Notes: generated by a model from the letters alone, not told the origin. 64,000 nt of DNA from Metabacillus litoralis (GCF_003667825.1 NZ_CP033043.1:993001-1057000); one strand, 5' to 3'. Positions 19,055-28,126 are shown, counted from the first letter of the stretch. Numbers and translations: made by a program.

Positions 19055-19083
19055 AAAAAAGGACTCTAATATAGAGTCCTTTA
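19055..19083 (-). terminator. Cold-shock gene terminator
   Basis: AAAGGACTCTA-TATTAGAGTCC stem next to the stop codon, followed by TTTTTTATTTT on the minus strand. Confidence 0.85.
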
Positions 19084-19087
19084 ATCA

Positions 19088-19288
19088 TTATGCTTTGTTT
19101 ACGTTAGTAGCTTGAAGACCACGTTGACCTTGTTCTGTGTCAAAAGTAACCTTTTGGCCTTCATCTAAAGATTTAAATCCTTCGCCTTGGATAGCTGAGA
19201 AATGTACGAATACATCGTCTCCACCTTCAACTTCGATGAAACCGAAACCTTTTTCTGCGTTAAACCATTTTACTGTACCTTGTTGCAT
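19088..19288 (-). CDS. Cold-shock protein, CspA/CspB type
   Basis: 66-residue single-stranded nucleic-acid chaperone. From ATG 19288 (RBS AGGAGG, spacing 8) it begins [20 protein letters not shown], with RNP1 KGFGFIEV and RNP2 VFVHFSAI, and ends [13 protein letters not shown] residues as in Csp proteins. The upstream extension in the same frame is 5' leader. The long AT-rich leader is usual for cold-regulated csp genes; no cold box was verified. Probably a core gene just outside the island. Confidence 0.95.
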   Translation of the reverse strand: MQQGTVKWFNAEKGFGFIEVEGGDDVFVHFSAIQGEGFKSLDEGQKVTFDTEQGQRGLQATNVNKA

Positions 19289-19738
19289 AATTGTTGCCTC
19301 CTGTGTGGATTCAATCCACAATTTATTACTATAGTTGCTCAATTAGATATCAAAGGCGAAAGTTTTAAAAAACTTTTTCTTTCCTTACATACCGAACAAA
19401 AATAATTCTTATATAGAATAACAGATAATTCTTGGAAAAGCAAATAAGGAAAAATAAAAGACTTTTCACTCACTCGGCTTTTTTCTATATAATAGATAAA
19501 TTTATTTATTTATGAAAATCAATGATTATCTTAGGGACAAATTTGTTGAAGTAAAAAAAGGGGAATAATCCTATAGAAGAAAGGCAGCTTATTTTGAACC
19601 TGCCATTATATATGGACAAATTGAATAATTTTATGGTATGTTTTTCTTATCGGAAAAATGGTCGGACAATAGATCTAATTAAAATTTTTCGATTAGATTA
19701 TACTCTTATCTCCTTTTATCTTACATCGAACATACTAG

Positions 19739-19780
19739 AAACCACTTTTCTTGATAAACAAAATAGAAGAGTGGTTTTTA
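19739..19780 (+). terminator. Hairpin with T-run
   Basis: AAACCACT ... AGTGGTTT arms separated by about 23 nt, then TTTTA. No clear upstream gene. Confidence 0.5.
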
Positions 19781-19823
19781 TGTTGTTTATAAAATGTAAA
19801 TTAGTATTCTCTATATAAAGCTA

Positions 19824-19846
19824 AAGCACGCCTGGTAGCGTGCTTC
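19824..19846 (-). terminator. Hairpin after the Spo0E-like gene
   Basis: AAGCACGC-TACCAG-GCGTGCTT perfect stem, 9 bp past the stop on the minus strand; T-run is weak. Confidence 0.7.
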
Positions 19847-19854
19847 ATCATTTC

Positions 19855-20031
19855 TTAGGAATAAACCTGATTTTTACGTGGCAAATCCTCTTTAATGTAT
19901 TGAGTTAATAAGATATCTAGCTCCTGGCTATATTTTATAGATATGGTTGAATTAAGCCCGTACTTTAGGACAATGTCAATAAGCTCAGCTCGTTTCTTTT
20001 CAATCAGTTGTAGCATTTCTTGTTTAGACAC
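19855..20031 (-). CDS. ynzD: Spo0E-like aspartyl-phosphate phosphatase
   Basis: 58-residue helical hairpin protein, found by reading the minus strand. From GTG 20031 (AAAGGA upstream) it reads SKQEMLQLIEKKRAELIDIV, then ISIKYSQELDILLTQYI. SQELD is the signature of Spo0E-family phosphatases that dephosphorylate Spo0A-P and hold back sporulation. In B. subtilis ynzD sits between yneF and ccdA; here it still precedes ccdA but has been pushed about 15 kb from yneF. The symbol rests on this position. Confidence 0.85.
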   Translation of the reverse strand: MSKQEMLQLIEKKRAELIDIVLKYGLNSTISIKYSQELDILLTQYIKEDLPRKNQVYS

Positions 20032-20255
20032 GAGAACTTGTCCTTTCTGTCAAAAAATTGGAATACTTTAAGTATATCATTTTTTTCTTGTCATAGAAAA
20101 TAACAATGAGTATATTATAAAGGGTTAATAGGTGGTATGAAAAGAAAAAATTGGCAGATGTTATACAATTGACATAAAAATGTCACAGATTGATACATAT
20201 ATTAGAAAGAAACATTTGCTAGAATAGAGAAGACGTTCTCTTTAGGAGGAATAGT

Positions 20256-20963
20256 ATGGCTGATGTAAATATATTTTTAGCATTTGGAGCAGGATTCCTG
20301 TCCTTTATTTCACCATGTTGTCTGCCGCTTTACCCAGCTTTTTTATCTTATATTACAGGTGTTTCGGTAGGAGAGTTAAAAACAGAAAATGCATTGTTAC
20401 AAAAGAGAAGTTTATTACATACAATTTTTTTCTTATTAGGTTTTTCTTCAATATTTATTGCGCTTGGATTTGGAACATCTTTTATTGGCGAGTTTTTTCA
20501 AAATTATCAAGATTTTATCCGTCAAATCGGGGCTATCTTAATTATAGTGTTTGGATTAATGATTGTAGGTGTGTTTAAACCTGAATTTTTAATGAAAGAG
20601 CACCGCTTTGAAATTAAGAATAGACCAGCTGGATTTGTTGGCACATTCCTAATTGGAATGGCTTTTGCTGCTGGCTGGACGCCATGTACAGGGCCTATTT
20701 TATCGACTGTTATTTGGCTCGGAGCAACAAATCCTGGTTCAGCTATGATTTATATGATTGCCTATATATTAGGGTTTGCTGTACCTTTCTTAGTTCTTTC
20801 TTTCTTTATTGGGAAACTAGGCTGGATCAAAAAACATAATGTGAAAATTATGAAGATAGGCGGATATATCATGATTGTAATGGGAATATTATTATTCTTT
20901 GATATCATGACCTCTATCATTATCTTTTTAACTCGGATTTTTGGTGGTTTTACAGGTTTTTAA
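20256..20963 (+). CDS. ccdA: CcdA, cytochrome c biogenesis thiol transporter
   Basis: Membrane protein passing electrons from cytoplasmic thioredoxin to extracytoplasmic thiol-disulfide proteins for cytochrome c maturation and spore synthesis. 235 residues, six hydrophobic helices. Key Cys-containing motifs are [19 protein letters not shown] (helix 1) and [15 protein letters not shown] (helix 4). RBS TTAGGAGGAATAGT. It begins a ccdA-ccdB-ccdC group in the order found in B. subtilis. Confidence 0.95.
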   Translation: MADVNIFLAFGAGFLSFISPCCLPLYPAFLSYITGVSVGELKTENALLQKRSLLHTIFFLLGFSSIFIALGFGTSFIGEFFQNYQDFIRQIGAILIIVFGLMIVGVFKPEFLMKEHRFEIKNRPAGFVGTFLIGMAFAAGWTPCTGPILSTVIWLGATNPGSAMIYMIAYILGFAVPFLVLSFFIGKLGWIKKHNVKIMKIGGYIMIVMGILLFFDIMTSIIIFLTRIFGGFTGF

Positions 20964-21155
20964 TATACTTAGATGAATTTTAATAAATTGTCATTTTAAC
21001 TATATTATGTTGTGAAATTTGATATAATGGAGGTAGTGTGACTGATATTGCATTGTAGGCTATAGGAATATATGCCACAATTAAGTCAACTGTCAATCGC
21101 CTTCAAATAAGAAAGTTTTCAAGCTTTCTTTATCATGTTTGAGGAGGAACTAGGC

Positions 21156-21515
21156 ATGGCTAGAATATTAATTGTTGATGATGCCAAGTTTATGAGAATG
21201 ACTTTATCTAATATACTTATAAAGGCTAACCATGAGGTTGTAGGTGAGGGGGAAAATGGATTAGAGGCAGTAACTCTTTTTGAAAAAGAACAACCTGATC
21301 TAGTTACCCTTGATATTACAATGCCAGAAAAAAATGGTATACAAGCTCTTAAGGAGATTAAGGAAAAATATCCCGATGCTAAAATTATTATGTGTTCAGC
21401 GATGGGGCAGCAAAAAATGGTCGTTGAAGCAATAGAAGCAGGAGCAAAGGACTTTATTGTAAAACCTTTTGATGAAAATCGTGTACTTGAAGCAGTCGGA
21501 AGGGTACTGGGATAA
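21156..21515 (+). CDS. ccdB: CcdB/YneI, CheY-like response regulator
   Basis: 119-residue single receiver domain starting at ATG 21156 (GAGGAGGAAC upstream; the frame from 21135 begins before it). Acidic pocket Asp8/Asp9, phosphoacceptor Asp53 in VTLDITMPEKNG, and Lys103 in FIVKPF are all in place. It is close to CheY, but its position between ccdA and ccdC identifies it as YneI. The role in cytochrome c biogenesis is unclear in the family. Confidence 0.9.
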   Translation: MARILIVDDAKFMRMTLSNILIKANHEVVGEGENGLEAVTLFEKEQPDLVTLDITMPEKNGIQALKEIKEKYPDAKIIMCSAMGQQKMVVEAIEAGAKDFIVKPFDENRVLEAVGRVLG

Positions 21516-21521
21516 TGAGAC

Positions 21522-21560
21522 AAAAACCATTTAAGTTATTCTTAAATGGTTTTTATTTTT
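21522..21560 (+). terminator. Terminator after ccdB
   Basis: AAAAACCATTTAAG-TTATT-CTTAAATGGTTTTT, a strong stem with T-run. Confidence 0.9.
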
Positions 21561-21686
21561 CAACCTTGGAAAGTAGACCTTCTTAGATCTATATTAAATA
21601 GAGTGAAAAGTGAAAGATCATCTATGTATATAGATGAATTTCGTATATACTAAAACTAGCAGCTGTCTAGTAAAGGATTGATATTT

Positions 21687-22169
21687 TTGATAACTATTGC
21701 TTCTTCTATTATTGCTGTTGTCATGGCAGTAATTGTTTTATTTATTCGAATGAGGTCAGCTAAAAAGCCGGCTACAGCTAAAAAAATTATATTACCTCCA
21801 CTTTTTATGAGCACTGGTGCTTTAATGTTTCTTCATCCTATGTTTAGGGTAACAGCAGCTGAATTCTTTGAAGCTCTTTTTGTGGGAATGTTTTTTTCGA
21901 TTTTTTTAATTAAGACTTCTAATTTTGAAATTAGGGATAATGAAATTTACTTAAAACGATCGAAGGCATTTGCCTTTATTTTAATTGGTTTACTCATTAT
22001 TCGAATTATTATGAAGTCATTTCTAAGTAATTCTATCGATGTTGGAGAGTTAAGTGGTATGTTTTGGATTCTAGCTTTTGGAATGATTGTTCCTTGGAGA
22101 ATCGCAATGTACCGTTCTTTTCAAAAGATTCATAAACAACATAGCGCTTCAACAAATATTCGTACATAA
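21687..22169 (+). CDS. ccdC: CcdC family membrane protein
   Basis: 160 residues from TTG 21687 (AAAGGA 9 nt upstream; TTG 21678 is the alternative). Four to five hydrophobic helices, starting ITIASSIIAVVMAVIVLFI, with conserved loops RMRSAKKPATAKKIILPPLF and FWILAFGMIVPWRIAMYRSF. Belongs to the YneJ/CcdC family next to ccdA-ccdB; function in cytochrome c maturation is not clear. The strong terminator before it suggests its own promoter. Confidence 0.88.
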   Translation: MITIASSIIAVVMAVIVLFIRMRSAKKPATAKKIILPPLFMSTGALMFLHPMFRVTAAEFFEALFVGMFFSIFLIKTSNFEIRDNEIYLKRSKAFAFILIGLLIIRIIMKSFLSNSIDVGELSGMFWILAFGMIVPWRIAMYRSFQKIHKQHSASTNIRT

Positions 22170-22187
22170 CCTTGCATAAAGCACAAC

Positions 22188-22222
22188 GAAAAACCCGAAA
22201 ATCGAATGATTTCGGGTTTTTG
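22188..22222. terminator. Bidirectional terminator between ccdC and yneK
   Basis: AAAAACCCGAAA ... TTTCGGGTTTTT works for both converging genes. Confidence 0.88.
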
Positions 22223-22224
22223 TT

Positions 22225-22653
22225 TTAAAACAAAGCTTTATAAGGGGAATAATCAATTTGTTTTTCTTTCAATCTTTTCATAAGAAACTTATGATCACGT
22301 TTAGGAGTAGCTAATATATATCCACGAATAATTAAATCTAAGTTAATCTTTTTTGCGTTTTCTTTTAAAGCTAGTTGACCAATCCTTCCTGCTATTTTTG
22401 CCCGGGCTACATCCCGGAATAGTTCTGGGACGGGTTCTACTAACTCTTCTAATAGAATTTTTTCTTCTTCATTCCATAAATGTCGGGTTTTTTCTAAATA
22501 GTAATCCTGCCAATCAAGATCTGATTTACCATCTTCTTTAGGAAGTCTTTGTAGAAATTTTCGAAACATAAAAAAACCACCAATGGCTAACATTGAAACT
22601 AAAAATACAACCCAAAATAATATGAACCAAAGAAACCAACCTTCTAACATCAT
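22225..22653 (-). CDS. yneK: YneK, DUF2621 membrane protein
   Basis: 142 residues: an N-terminal membrane helix (WFLWFILFWVVFLVSMLAIG, about 6-25), then a charged cytoplasmic region with KSDLDWQDYYLEKTRHLWNE and EEKILLEELVEPVPELFRDV. Belongs to DUF2621; function unknown. Convergent with ccdC, the same arrangement as in B. subtilis. RBS AGAGGTGATGAAGA. Confidence 0.9.
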   Translation of the reverse strand: MMLEGWFLWFILFWVVFLVSMLAIGGFFMFRKFLQRLPKEDGKSDLDWQDYYLEKTRHLWNEEEKILLEELVEPVPELFRDVARAKIAGRIGQLALKENAKKINLDLIIRGYILATPKRDHKFLMKRLKEKQIDYSPYKALF

Positions 22654-22785
22654 TCTTCATCACCTCTTGTTAGTCAAATCCATAAAAATAGGCAGCTAGA
22701 ACACCTAAAATTAGGTGTATAACTACCAGTTATATCGATTAATTTTATAAGCATATTAATGTAAAAGAAAGCATCTTACTTTTTT

Positions 22786-22992
22786 CTATTCATGATGCCC
22801 AAATGCATGATGTTCTTTTGCCAAGAGGAGTAATGATTTTTTCACAGCTTCTACTTTTTTACGGTCATAAGAAGAGGTCATTAAATCATTTAGTTCAGCT
22901 TGAACATGAAACATGGAATGTTTATAAAAAATATCAATACGAATCGTTCCAACATCTGTTGGTAAATAAACAAATTCATATGTACGCGACAT
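22786..22992 (-). CDS. Small conserved-looking protein
   Basis: 68 residues with no membrane segment: SRTYEFVYLPTDVGTIRIDI, then FHVQAELNDLMTSS, a basic helix YDRKKVEAVKKSLLLLAKEH and a His-rich end (HHAFGHHE). RBS TTCAGGAGGAACAAGT is strong. I do not recognise the family. The beta-strand start and helical end suggest a compact fold. It lies between yneK and the candidate RNA on the same strand. Confidence 0.75.
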   Translation of the reverse strand: MSRTYEFVYLPTDVGTIRIDIFYKHSMFHVQAELNDLMTSSYDRKKVEAVKKSLLLLAKEHHAFGHHE

Positions 22993-23100
22993 ACTTGTTC
23001 CTCCTGAAAAAACACCAATTTAGTATTCATTTTATAGCTCGTTCTCTATACTTTTAATAATAGCAGATAATATGTAGTTTGGCACTATTTTGATGACAAA

Positions 23101-23199
23101 AAGAAAGCGGCAAACAAAATGTTTGCCGCTCTAGTCCCTTCCGATCCGTACATTGGTTAAGTGTCCCGCAACAAGCGCGAATGATTCGGAAGGGATTAT
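23101..23199 (-). ncRNA. Candidate structured small RNA with terminator
   Basis: No reading frame. On the minus strand a 10-bp perfect stem (TCCCTTCCGA with TCGGAAGGGA, 23186-23195 and 23135-23144) encloses about 41 nt that contain further short arms (CGAATCATTCG). Four bases after it comes a strong terminator hairpin AGCGGCAAAC/GTTTGCCGCT with TTTCTTTTT. This is the layout of an independent small RNA. I cannot assign it to a family. Confidence 0.55.
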
Positions 23200-23218
23200 T
23201 AATAAAATATCATAAGTA

Positions 23219-23244
23219 CTATTTTCTGTAAACAGGAAATAGTA
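23219..23244. repeat. Inverted repeat downstream of the coat gene
   Basis: ACTATTTTCTGT-AA-ACAGGAAATAGT, nearly perfect; no T-run, so either a weak terminator of the coat gene or a control site for the candidate RNA. Confidence 0.55.
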
Positions 23245-23273
23245 GGGGAAATGATAACACTACAAATTCTTAC

Positions 23274-23915
23274 TTACTGCATCATATTAGTGTTTTGTTG
23301 ACTCATTTGCGTATTCTGTGTAGTAGTATACGCGCCAAGCATTTGATTCATATCTTGTTGTTGAAGTTGTGGAACTTGATAATAGTGATTTTTATTTTGA
23401 TATAAGAAAATTTCATAAGCCATTTCAATAAAGTTTGGTACACTGTCAGCGATAACTCGACGTAATACAGGGTTTGTAATTTCGCAAGCAGACATGCTTA
23501 ATAAGCCAGCCATTGATTTACATTGACCAAGCATAAATGAGGATACACATTGGTCTCCTAATTCATTTATAGACTGAACAGGTTTTTGAGGTTGAGAAGG
23601 CTTTAGACCATAAAAAACATCATTACTTTGTTGCATATTAAAGACCTCTGTAGAATGCGAGGGTTTATTACCAGTTGAAAAGGATTCAACCATGATGTTA
23701 TAACAGTCACTAATAAACGAATATTGACGTTGAAGAATATTCTTTAGTTCTGGATCCTTTATAAATTGGCTGTACATTAAATATTGATCCAACATCCCAA
23801 TCATGCCTGAAATTACTTCTTGTGATTCAAACATTTCATGTCCACCATGATTCATTTTAGGTTGCATATTAGGAGATTGCTGCATCATGACTTGTTGATT
23901 CATTTGGTTTTGCAT
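23274..23915 (-). CDS. Spore coat protein, CotF-like
   Basis: 213-residue protein with Gln/Met/Asn-rich ends (MQNQMNQQVMMQQSPNMQPK; QQDMNQMLGAYTTTQNTQ) around a helical coat-F domain: two segments (about 33-80, ISGMIGMLDQYLMYSQFIKD, and 120-165, SSFMLGQCKSMAGLLSMSAC) with the ferritin-like helical pattern. RBS GGAGGG. Predicted spore coat component, made in the mother cell. No sporulation promoter was verified. Confidence 0.85.
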   Translation of the reverse strand: MQNQMNQQVMMQQSPNMQPKMNHGGHEMFESQEVISGMIGMLDQYLMYSQFIKDPELKNILQRQYSFISDCYNIMVESFSTGNKPSHSTEVFNMQQSNDVFYGLKPSQPQKPVQSINELGDQCVSSFMLGQCKSMAGLLSMSACEITNPVLRRVIADSVPNFIEMAYEIFLYQNKNHYYQVPQLQQQDMNQMLGAYTTTQNTQMSQQNTNMMQ

Positions 23916-24198
23916 TATTTTATCCCTCCATTTAATTTAGTACATAACTATAATTCTCAATAGAGTTTAAAAACATGTAGTTAAAATCACAAATAAAAAA
24001 GGGAAGATTCCCATAAACTTTTACTATTAAAAATACTATATATAGATGTGATATGTAACATAGTGAAAATGAATTGGGAACAAAACAAGCCTTATAATAA
24101 GTAGAGAGAAAAAATTCCCCAAAATGTATTTGAATGTGAAATTAGGTTTATTTTGGTGTATGATAACAAGGAGACTATGTTAAGAGAGGGAGAACGAG

Positions 24199-24948
24199 AT
24201 GAACAATTCAATAGCAGTACAATTATTTACTCTAAGAGAAGAATGTGAAAAAGATTTCTATGGAACTTTAGAAAAAGTATCAGAACTTGGCTTTAATGGT
24301 GTTGAATTAGCAGGTTATTATGGAAAAGATGCTGAAGATTTAAAAAGCACGCTTGACCGACTTGGTTTAGTAGCAGTTAGTAGTCATGTTTCACTTGAGA
24401 GAATGGAAGAAAATCTTGAGGCTGAATTAGAGTATTTAAAAAAACTTAATTGTAAAAATATTGTATGCCCTTACCTTGTTGAGGAAAGACGGTCTGAGTA
24501 TGATCAACTTGCTAAGTTTTTAAACGAAGCTGGAGAAAGAAGTCTTCAAGAGGGGATTTCGTTAAGCTATCATAATCATGATTTTGAATTAGAAAAAAGC
24601 GATGATCGTTCTCATCTTGAAAGACTTTATGATGAAACGAGCCCAGAATTTGTTAAGGCTGAACTGGATGTATATTGGTTAACATTAGCAGGCCAAGATC
24701 CAGTTGATTGGATGAATAGGTATAAAGGCCGTATGCCGTTAATTCATTTAAAAGATATGACAACAGACGATGAGAAAACATTTGCTGAGTTAGGAACAGG
24801 TGGAGTAAACATCAAAGGTATTTTAGATAACATTGAGCAGGCTCAGGTTCAATGGATGGTTATTGAGCAAGATAAATGTAAACGTTCTCCATTAGAAAGT
24901 ATCGAAATAAGCATTAATTATTTAAAGAATGCATTATCAAATAGATAA
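24199..24948 (+). CDS. Sugar phosphate isomerase/epimerase family protein
   Basis: 249-residue xylose-isomerase-like TIM barrel. Features: AVQLFTLREECEKDFYGTLE at the N-terminus, FNGVELAGYYG, LSYHNHDFELEK (metal-binding region), ELDVYWLTLAGQDPVDWMNR and MPLIHLKDM. Likely acts on a sugar or keto-sugar. It lies upstream of a divergent AraC regulator, a Gfo/Idh/MocA dehydrogenase and a second isomerase, which suggests a shared catabolic route such as inositol or keto-glycoside metabolism. RBS AGAGAGGGAGAACGAG. Confidence 0.88.
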   Translation: MNNSIAVQLFTLREECEKDFYGTLEKVSELGFNGVELAGYYGKDAEDLKSTLDRLGLVAVSSHVSLERMEENLEAELEYLKKLNCKNIVCPYLVEERRSEYDQLAKFLNEAGERSLQEGISLSYHNHDFELEKSDDRSHLERLYDETSPEFVKAELDVYWLTLAGQDPVDWMNRYKGRMPLIHLKDMTTDDEKTFAELGTGGVNIKGILDNIEQAQVQWMVIEQDKCKRSPLESIEISINYLKNALSNR

Positions 24949-24954
24949 TTGGAA

Positions 24955-24981
24955 AAGAGCATACTTACATGGTATGCTCTT
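24955..24981 (+). terminator. Terminator after the isomerase gene
   Basis: AAGAGCATAC-TTACATG-GTATGCTCTT stem. Confidence 0.85.
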
Positions 24982-25029
24982 CTCTTATTGTATCAGGTCA
25001 GAAAAAAGATATTGAGTTCCTTTTGGTTG

Positions 25030-25934
25030 TTAAGCTGAAGGTGAGTTTTCATTTTTAGGTACATTTAATTCTTGCCTTAGAGAAGCTTGAGATTTTCTAT
25101 AAGCTGTTGGAGTAAGTTTTTTTGTTCTCTGAATACACGAGAGAAGGTTTGAAAACTCCGATAACCTACTTCTAAAGCAATATCAGTAACTGGAATAATA
25201 GTGGAAGTTAATAAACTACATGCATGGCGAATTCGTACTTCATGTAAAAAATGAACAAAATTTTGGCCGAGTTGTTCTTTAAATAACTCACTTAAATAGG
25301 GAATACTGACGTGAAATTTCTTAGAAAGACTTGTTAGGGTGATATCTTCATGATATTGAAGATGGATATAGTGGACAACATCCCATATTACCTTTTTCTT
25401 TGTTGAGTTTGAGTTCTTGGGTGTAACTGAATAATTTTTCTTGCGAATACGTTCAACTAAAACAATGACCTCAGCCAACTTTGCCTTTAATAAAATATGT
25501 TTATATGGCTTATTATCGGTATATTCAATAAGCATGTCATGAAGCATTTTTTTTATATGTATAAAGTCTTCAACATCTAATGCTATATATGGTTCAATTG
25601 ACAATTGATCTGTATCTGATAACAAGCCTTGCAAATCCAGATCATGTAAGAGTCTTAAATCGAAAACGCAATTAAATAAAATGAGTGAAGTGTTTTTGGC
25701 TGATATAATTTCATGAATTTGATAAGGCAAAATAAAAGTAAATGTACCGGGTTGCATGCGATGTTTTTTTCCATTAATAATTTCAAAACCTTCTCCCTCA
25801 ATCACTAAAGAAAACTCAAGATAGTCATGTCGGTGAGATGGAAAACTTGTGTGAATATTGTTTATTGATAGGTGAAATGGAAATGTTGTATTCATATTAG
25901 GGTACTCAGATAAGTACATCGGGAAATTTGTCAT
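25030..25934 (-). pseudogene. AraC-family regulator with C-terminal frameshift
   Basis: Reads as 285 residues to a stop at 25077. It has an N-terminal cupin (FPSHRHDYLEFSLVIEGEGF) and C-terminal AraC helix-turn-helix repeats (DITLTSLSKKFHVSIPYLSE, ALEVGYRSFQTFSRVFREQK). The family then expects a TPTAYRK motif; the open frame instead gives NLLQQLIENLKLL. In another frame LTPTAYRKSQASLRQELNVP continues to a stop at 25030. A run of seven A (coding strand, 25117-25123) instead of eight explains it. Possibly still active, phase-variable or a sequencing error. Confidence 0.75.
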
Positions 25935-26018
25935 GGTAACGTTTCCTCCTATCAGAAGAATTGAGATATATAGATGAAAAATTGATCAGCATTTTTTTAT
26001 CTTTTATTTTATCATAAA

Positions 26019-26032
26019 TGTAAACGCTGTTA
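26019..26032. promoter_or_regulatory. cre-like site
   Basis: TGTAAACGCTGTTA, two mismatches to the CcpA consensus TGWAARCGYTWNCA, between the AraC regulator and the dehydrogenase. Confidence 0.4.
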
Positions 26033-26095
26033 TTGATTTATTACAGAAATCTTCTAAGGAAAATGTAATTTAATACATAAAATGGAGGTATTACG

Positions 26096-27169
26096 ATGGA
26101 AATACAAAAAATTCGACTTGGAATAATTGGTGCGGGTGCTATAGGAAGTGTTCATTTAACAACCTTTTCCAAATTAGGTGAGGATGTGACCCTTCAAGGA
26201 ATAACAGATGCTTATCTTCCATTAGCTGATCAAAGAGCAAAGGAGTTTGGAGTAAAACAAGTTTTTTCAAGTGCTGAGGAATTAATTCACGATTCAAATA
26301 TAGATGCAGTTATTATTGGTGTCCCTAACAAATGGCATGCACCTCTTGCAATTCAGGCTTTAAAAGCAGGAAAACATGTGCTAGTGGAAAAACCGATGGG
26401 CATTAACAGTGAAGCAGCTAAAGATATTGTAAGAGCACAACGTGAAACAGGCAAGGTTGTCATGGTAGGTCACCAGATGCGTTGGCAGTGGAATATTCAG
26501 CAAGTAAAAGAACAAGCTGAAAAAGGTGCTTTAGGAAGAATTTATCATGCAAAAACAGGTTGGTTTCGCCGTAAGGGAATTCCAGGTTGGGGAAGCTGGT
26601 TTACGACAAAATCAGAAGCTGGTGGAGGTCCATTGATTGATATAGGGGTTCATATGCTGGACTTAGCTTTATATTTAATGGGAAATCCAAAGCCAGTATC
26701 AGTATTCGGTTCCACTTATGCTGAGTTTGGTCCGAAGAAAAAAGGAATCGGTAATTGGGGAACTCCTAACTGGGAAGGTCAATATGATGTTGAAGATTTA
26801 GCAACAGCATTGATTAAAATGGAGGATGGATCAACATTATCTCTCGAAGTTAGTTGGGCAGTAAATATGGATACAAGTAATGAACCGTTTATTCATTTAA
26901 TGGGATCTGAAGGTGGAGCGTCATTAGGTGGCAACAGTGCCAAAATTCTTACAGAACAATTTGATCGTCCAATTGATATTGAGCTATCTCCAAAACCAAA
27001 TGAAGAAGAAGATCGTGTTCAATTAAGTAGACATTTTGTTGAATGTATTCGTAACGGAAATCAACCGATCACATCAGCAATGACAGGGTTAACTAATAAT
27101 CTTATTCTGGATGCCATATATGAATCTTCAAAAACAGGTCGTGAAGTAGTCCTGGATTGGAATATCTAA
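26096..27169 (+). CDS. Gfo/Idh/MocA family oxidoreductase
   Basis: 357-residue NAD(P)-dependent sugar/polyol dehydrogenase. Rossmann motif LGIIGAGAIGSVHL (residues 8-21), catalytic EKPMG, and GGGPLIDIGVHMLDLALYLM (Asp/His of the active site). Substrate unknown; scyllo/myo-inositol or keto-sugars are typical. It starts the three-gene sugar group after the divergent AraC gene. RBS ATGGAGGTATTACG. The cre-like site upstream suggests catabolite repression. Confidence 0.9.
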   Translation: MEIQKIRLGIIGAGAIGSVHLTTFSKLGEDVTLQGITDAYLPLADQRAKEFGVKQVFSSAEELIHDSNIDAVIIGVPNKWHAPLAIQALKAGKHVLVEKPMGINSEAAKDIVRAQRETGKVVMVGHQMRWQWNIQQVKEQAEKGALGRIYHAKTGWFRRKGIPGWGSWFTTKSEAGGGPLIDIGVHMLDLALYLMGNPKPVSVFGSTYAEFGPKKKGIGNWGTPNWEGQYDVEDLATALIKMEDGSTLSLEVSWAVNMDTSNEPFIHLMGSEGGASLGGNSAKILTEQFDRPIDIELSPKPNEEEDRVQLSRHFVECIRNGNQPITSAMTGLTNNLILDAIYESSKTGREVVLDWNI

Positions 27170-27219
27170 CTTTTACGGTTCTCCTTTGTGCTGGGGGAAT
27201 ATAACAAGGAGTGACTTTC

Positions 27220-28050
27220 ATGTTAAGAGGATTAACGAAAGCTGGGTTAGGGGAATTCGAAGATGATAAGCAATTGATCGAATTAGCGGCTGATTATGGA
27301 TTTCAATCTGTTGATCTTGATGCTAGAAGTTTTATTACTACATTTGGTTTGGATCATGCAAAAGAAATACTAAGTGAGAACGATGTCTCAATTGGTTCAA
27401 TTGGGCTTTCGGTTCAGTGGAGAACATCGGATGATGATTTTTCCAGCAGTTTACCCAATCTCATTTTGGAGGCACAAGCAGCAAAAGAACTTGGGTGTTC
27501 ACGTTGCTGTACATATATATTACCCTCAACAGACTTAAAGTCCGCACATTTAATGAGCCTAGCGGTTAAACGCTTAAGAATTTGTGCAGAAATTTTAAGT
27601 GCGTACGATATCCGTCTTGGTTTAGAATACGTGGGTCCACATCATTTAAGAGGTACGTGGAAAAATCCATTTATTTGGACACAAGAGGAAACATTAAGTC
27701 TTATTGATGCAATAGGTTTACCGAATGTAGGATTATTATTAGATTCATACCATTGGCATACAACAGGTTTATCAAGTGATGACATTGCCAATTTAAATGA
27801 AAGTCAAATCGTTCATGTTCATATAAATGATGCTGCTAATTTACCTGTTGAAGAACTTAAGGACAACGAAAGATTGTACACAGGTGAAGGCATTATTGAC
27901 TTAGAATTGTTTCTTAAGAGTTTACAGAAAACGGGTTATAAAGGACCGATAGCTCAAGAAGTTTTAACCTCGAAACAAGCAACACAATCAATACACGAAA
28001 TTTTAAGACGTTCAAAAGCAGGGTTTGATAGGGTATTTAATAATTTGTAG
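27220..28050 (+). CDS. Sugar phosphate isomerase/epimerase family protein
   Basis: 276 residues from ATG 27220 (AAGGAG 8 nt upstream; the GTG at 27211 is inside the ribosome site). Xylose-isomerase-like TIM barrel with YGFQSVDLDARSF, RLGLEYVGPHHLRGTWKNPF, VGLLLDSYHWHTTGLSSDD and IVHVHINDAANLP, the usual metal-binding Glu/Asp/His/Glu sequence order. It lies 50 bp after the dehydrogenase and probably works with it on the same polyol or keto-sugar. Confidence 0.88.
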   Translation: MLRGLTKAGLGEFEDDKQLIELAADYGFQSVDLDARSFITTFGLDHAKEILSENDVSIGSIGLSVQWRTSDDDFSSSLPNLILEAQAAKELGCSRCCTYILPSTDLKSAHLMSLAVKRLRICAEILSAYDIRLGLEYVGPHHLRGTWKNPFIWTQEETLSLIDAIGLPNVGLLLDSYHWHTTGLSSDDIANLNESQIVHVHINDAANLPVEELKDNERLYTGEGIIDLELFLKSLQKTGYKGPIAQEVLTSKQATQSIHEILRRSKAGFDRVFNNL

Positions 28051-28064
28051 GCGTAAATAAACAT

Positions 28065-28099
28065 GAGAAACCTCCAGCAATTTAAAGGAGGTTTCGTTT
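28065..28099. terminator. Bidirectional terminator
   Basis: GAAACCTCC ... GGAGGTTTC between converging genes; T-runs are short. Confidence 0.75.
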
Positions 28100-28126
28100 C
28101 GTTATGTCAAAAAATATAACTGAAAA

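Larger units (their letters stand above)
19343..19854. other. Gene-poor gap between csp and the Spo0E-like gene
   Basis: AT-rich; contains the csp promoter region and a hairpin with T-run. A 74-codon frame at 19594-19818 has no ribosome site and spans the hairpin, so I do not accept it. Confidence 0.6.

Noticed and set aside
19594..19818. 74-codon plus-strand frame
   Set aside because: No ribosome site, AT-driven composition, and it runs through a hairpin terminator.
23135..23195. Degenerate tRNA
   Set aside because: The outer stem is too long, and there is no T-loop GTTCRA or CCA-side geometry.
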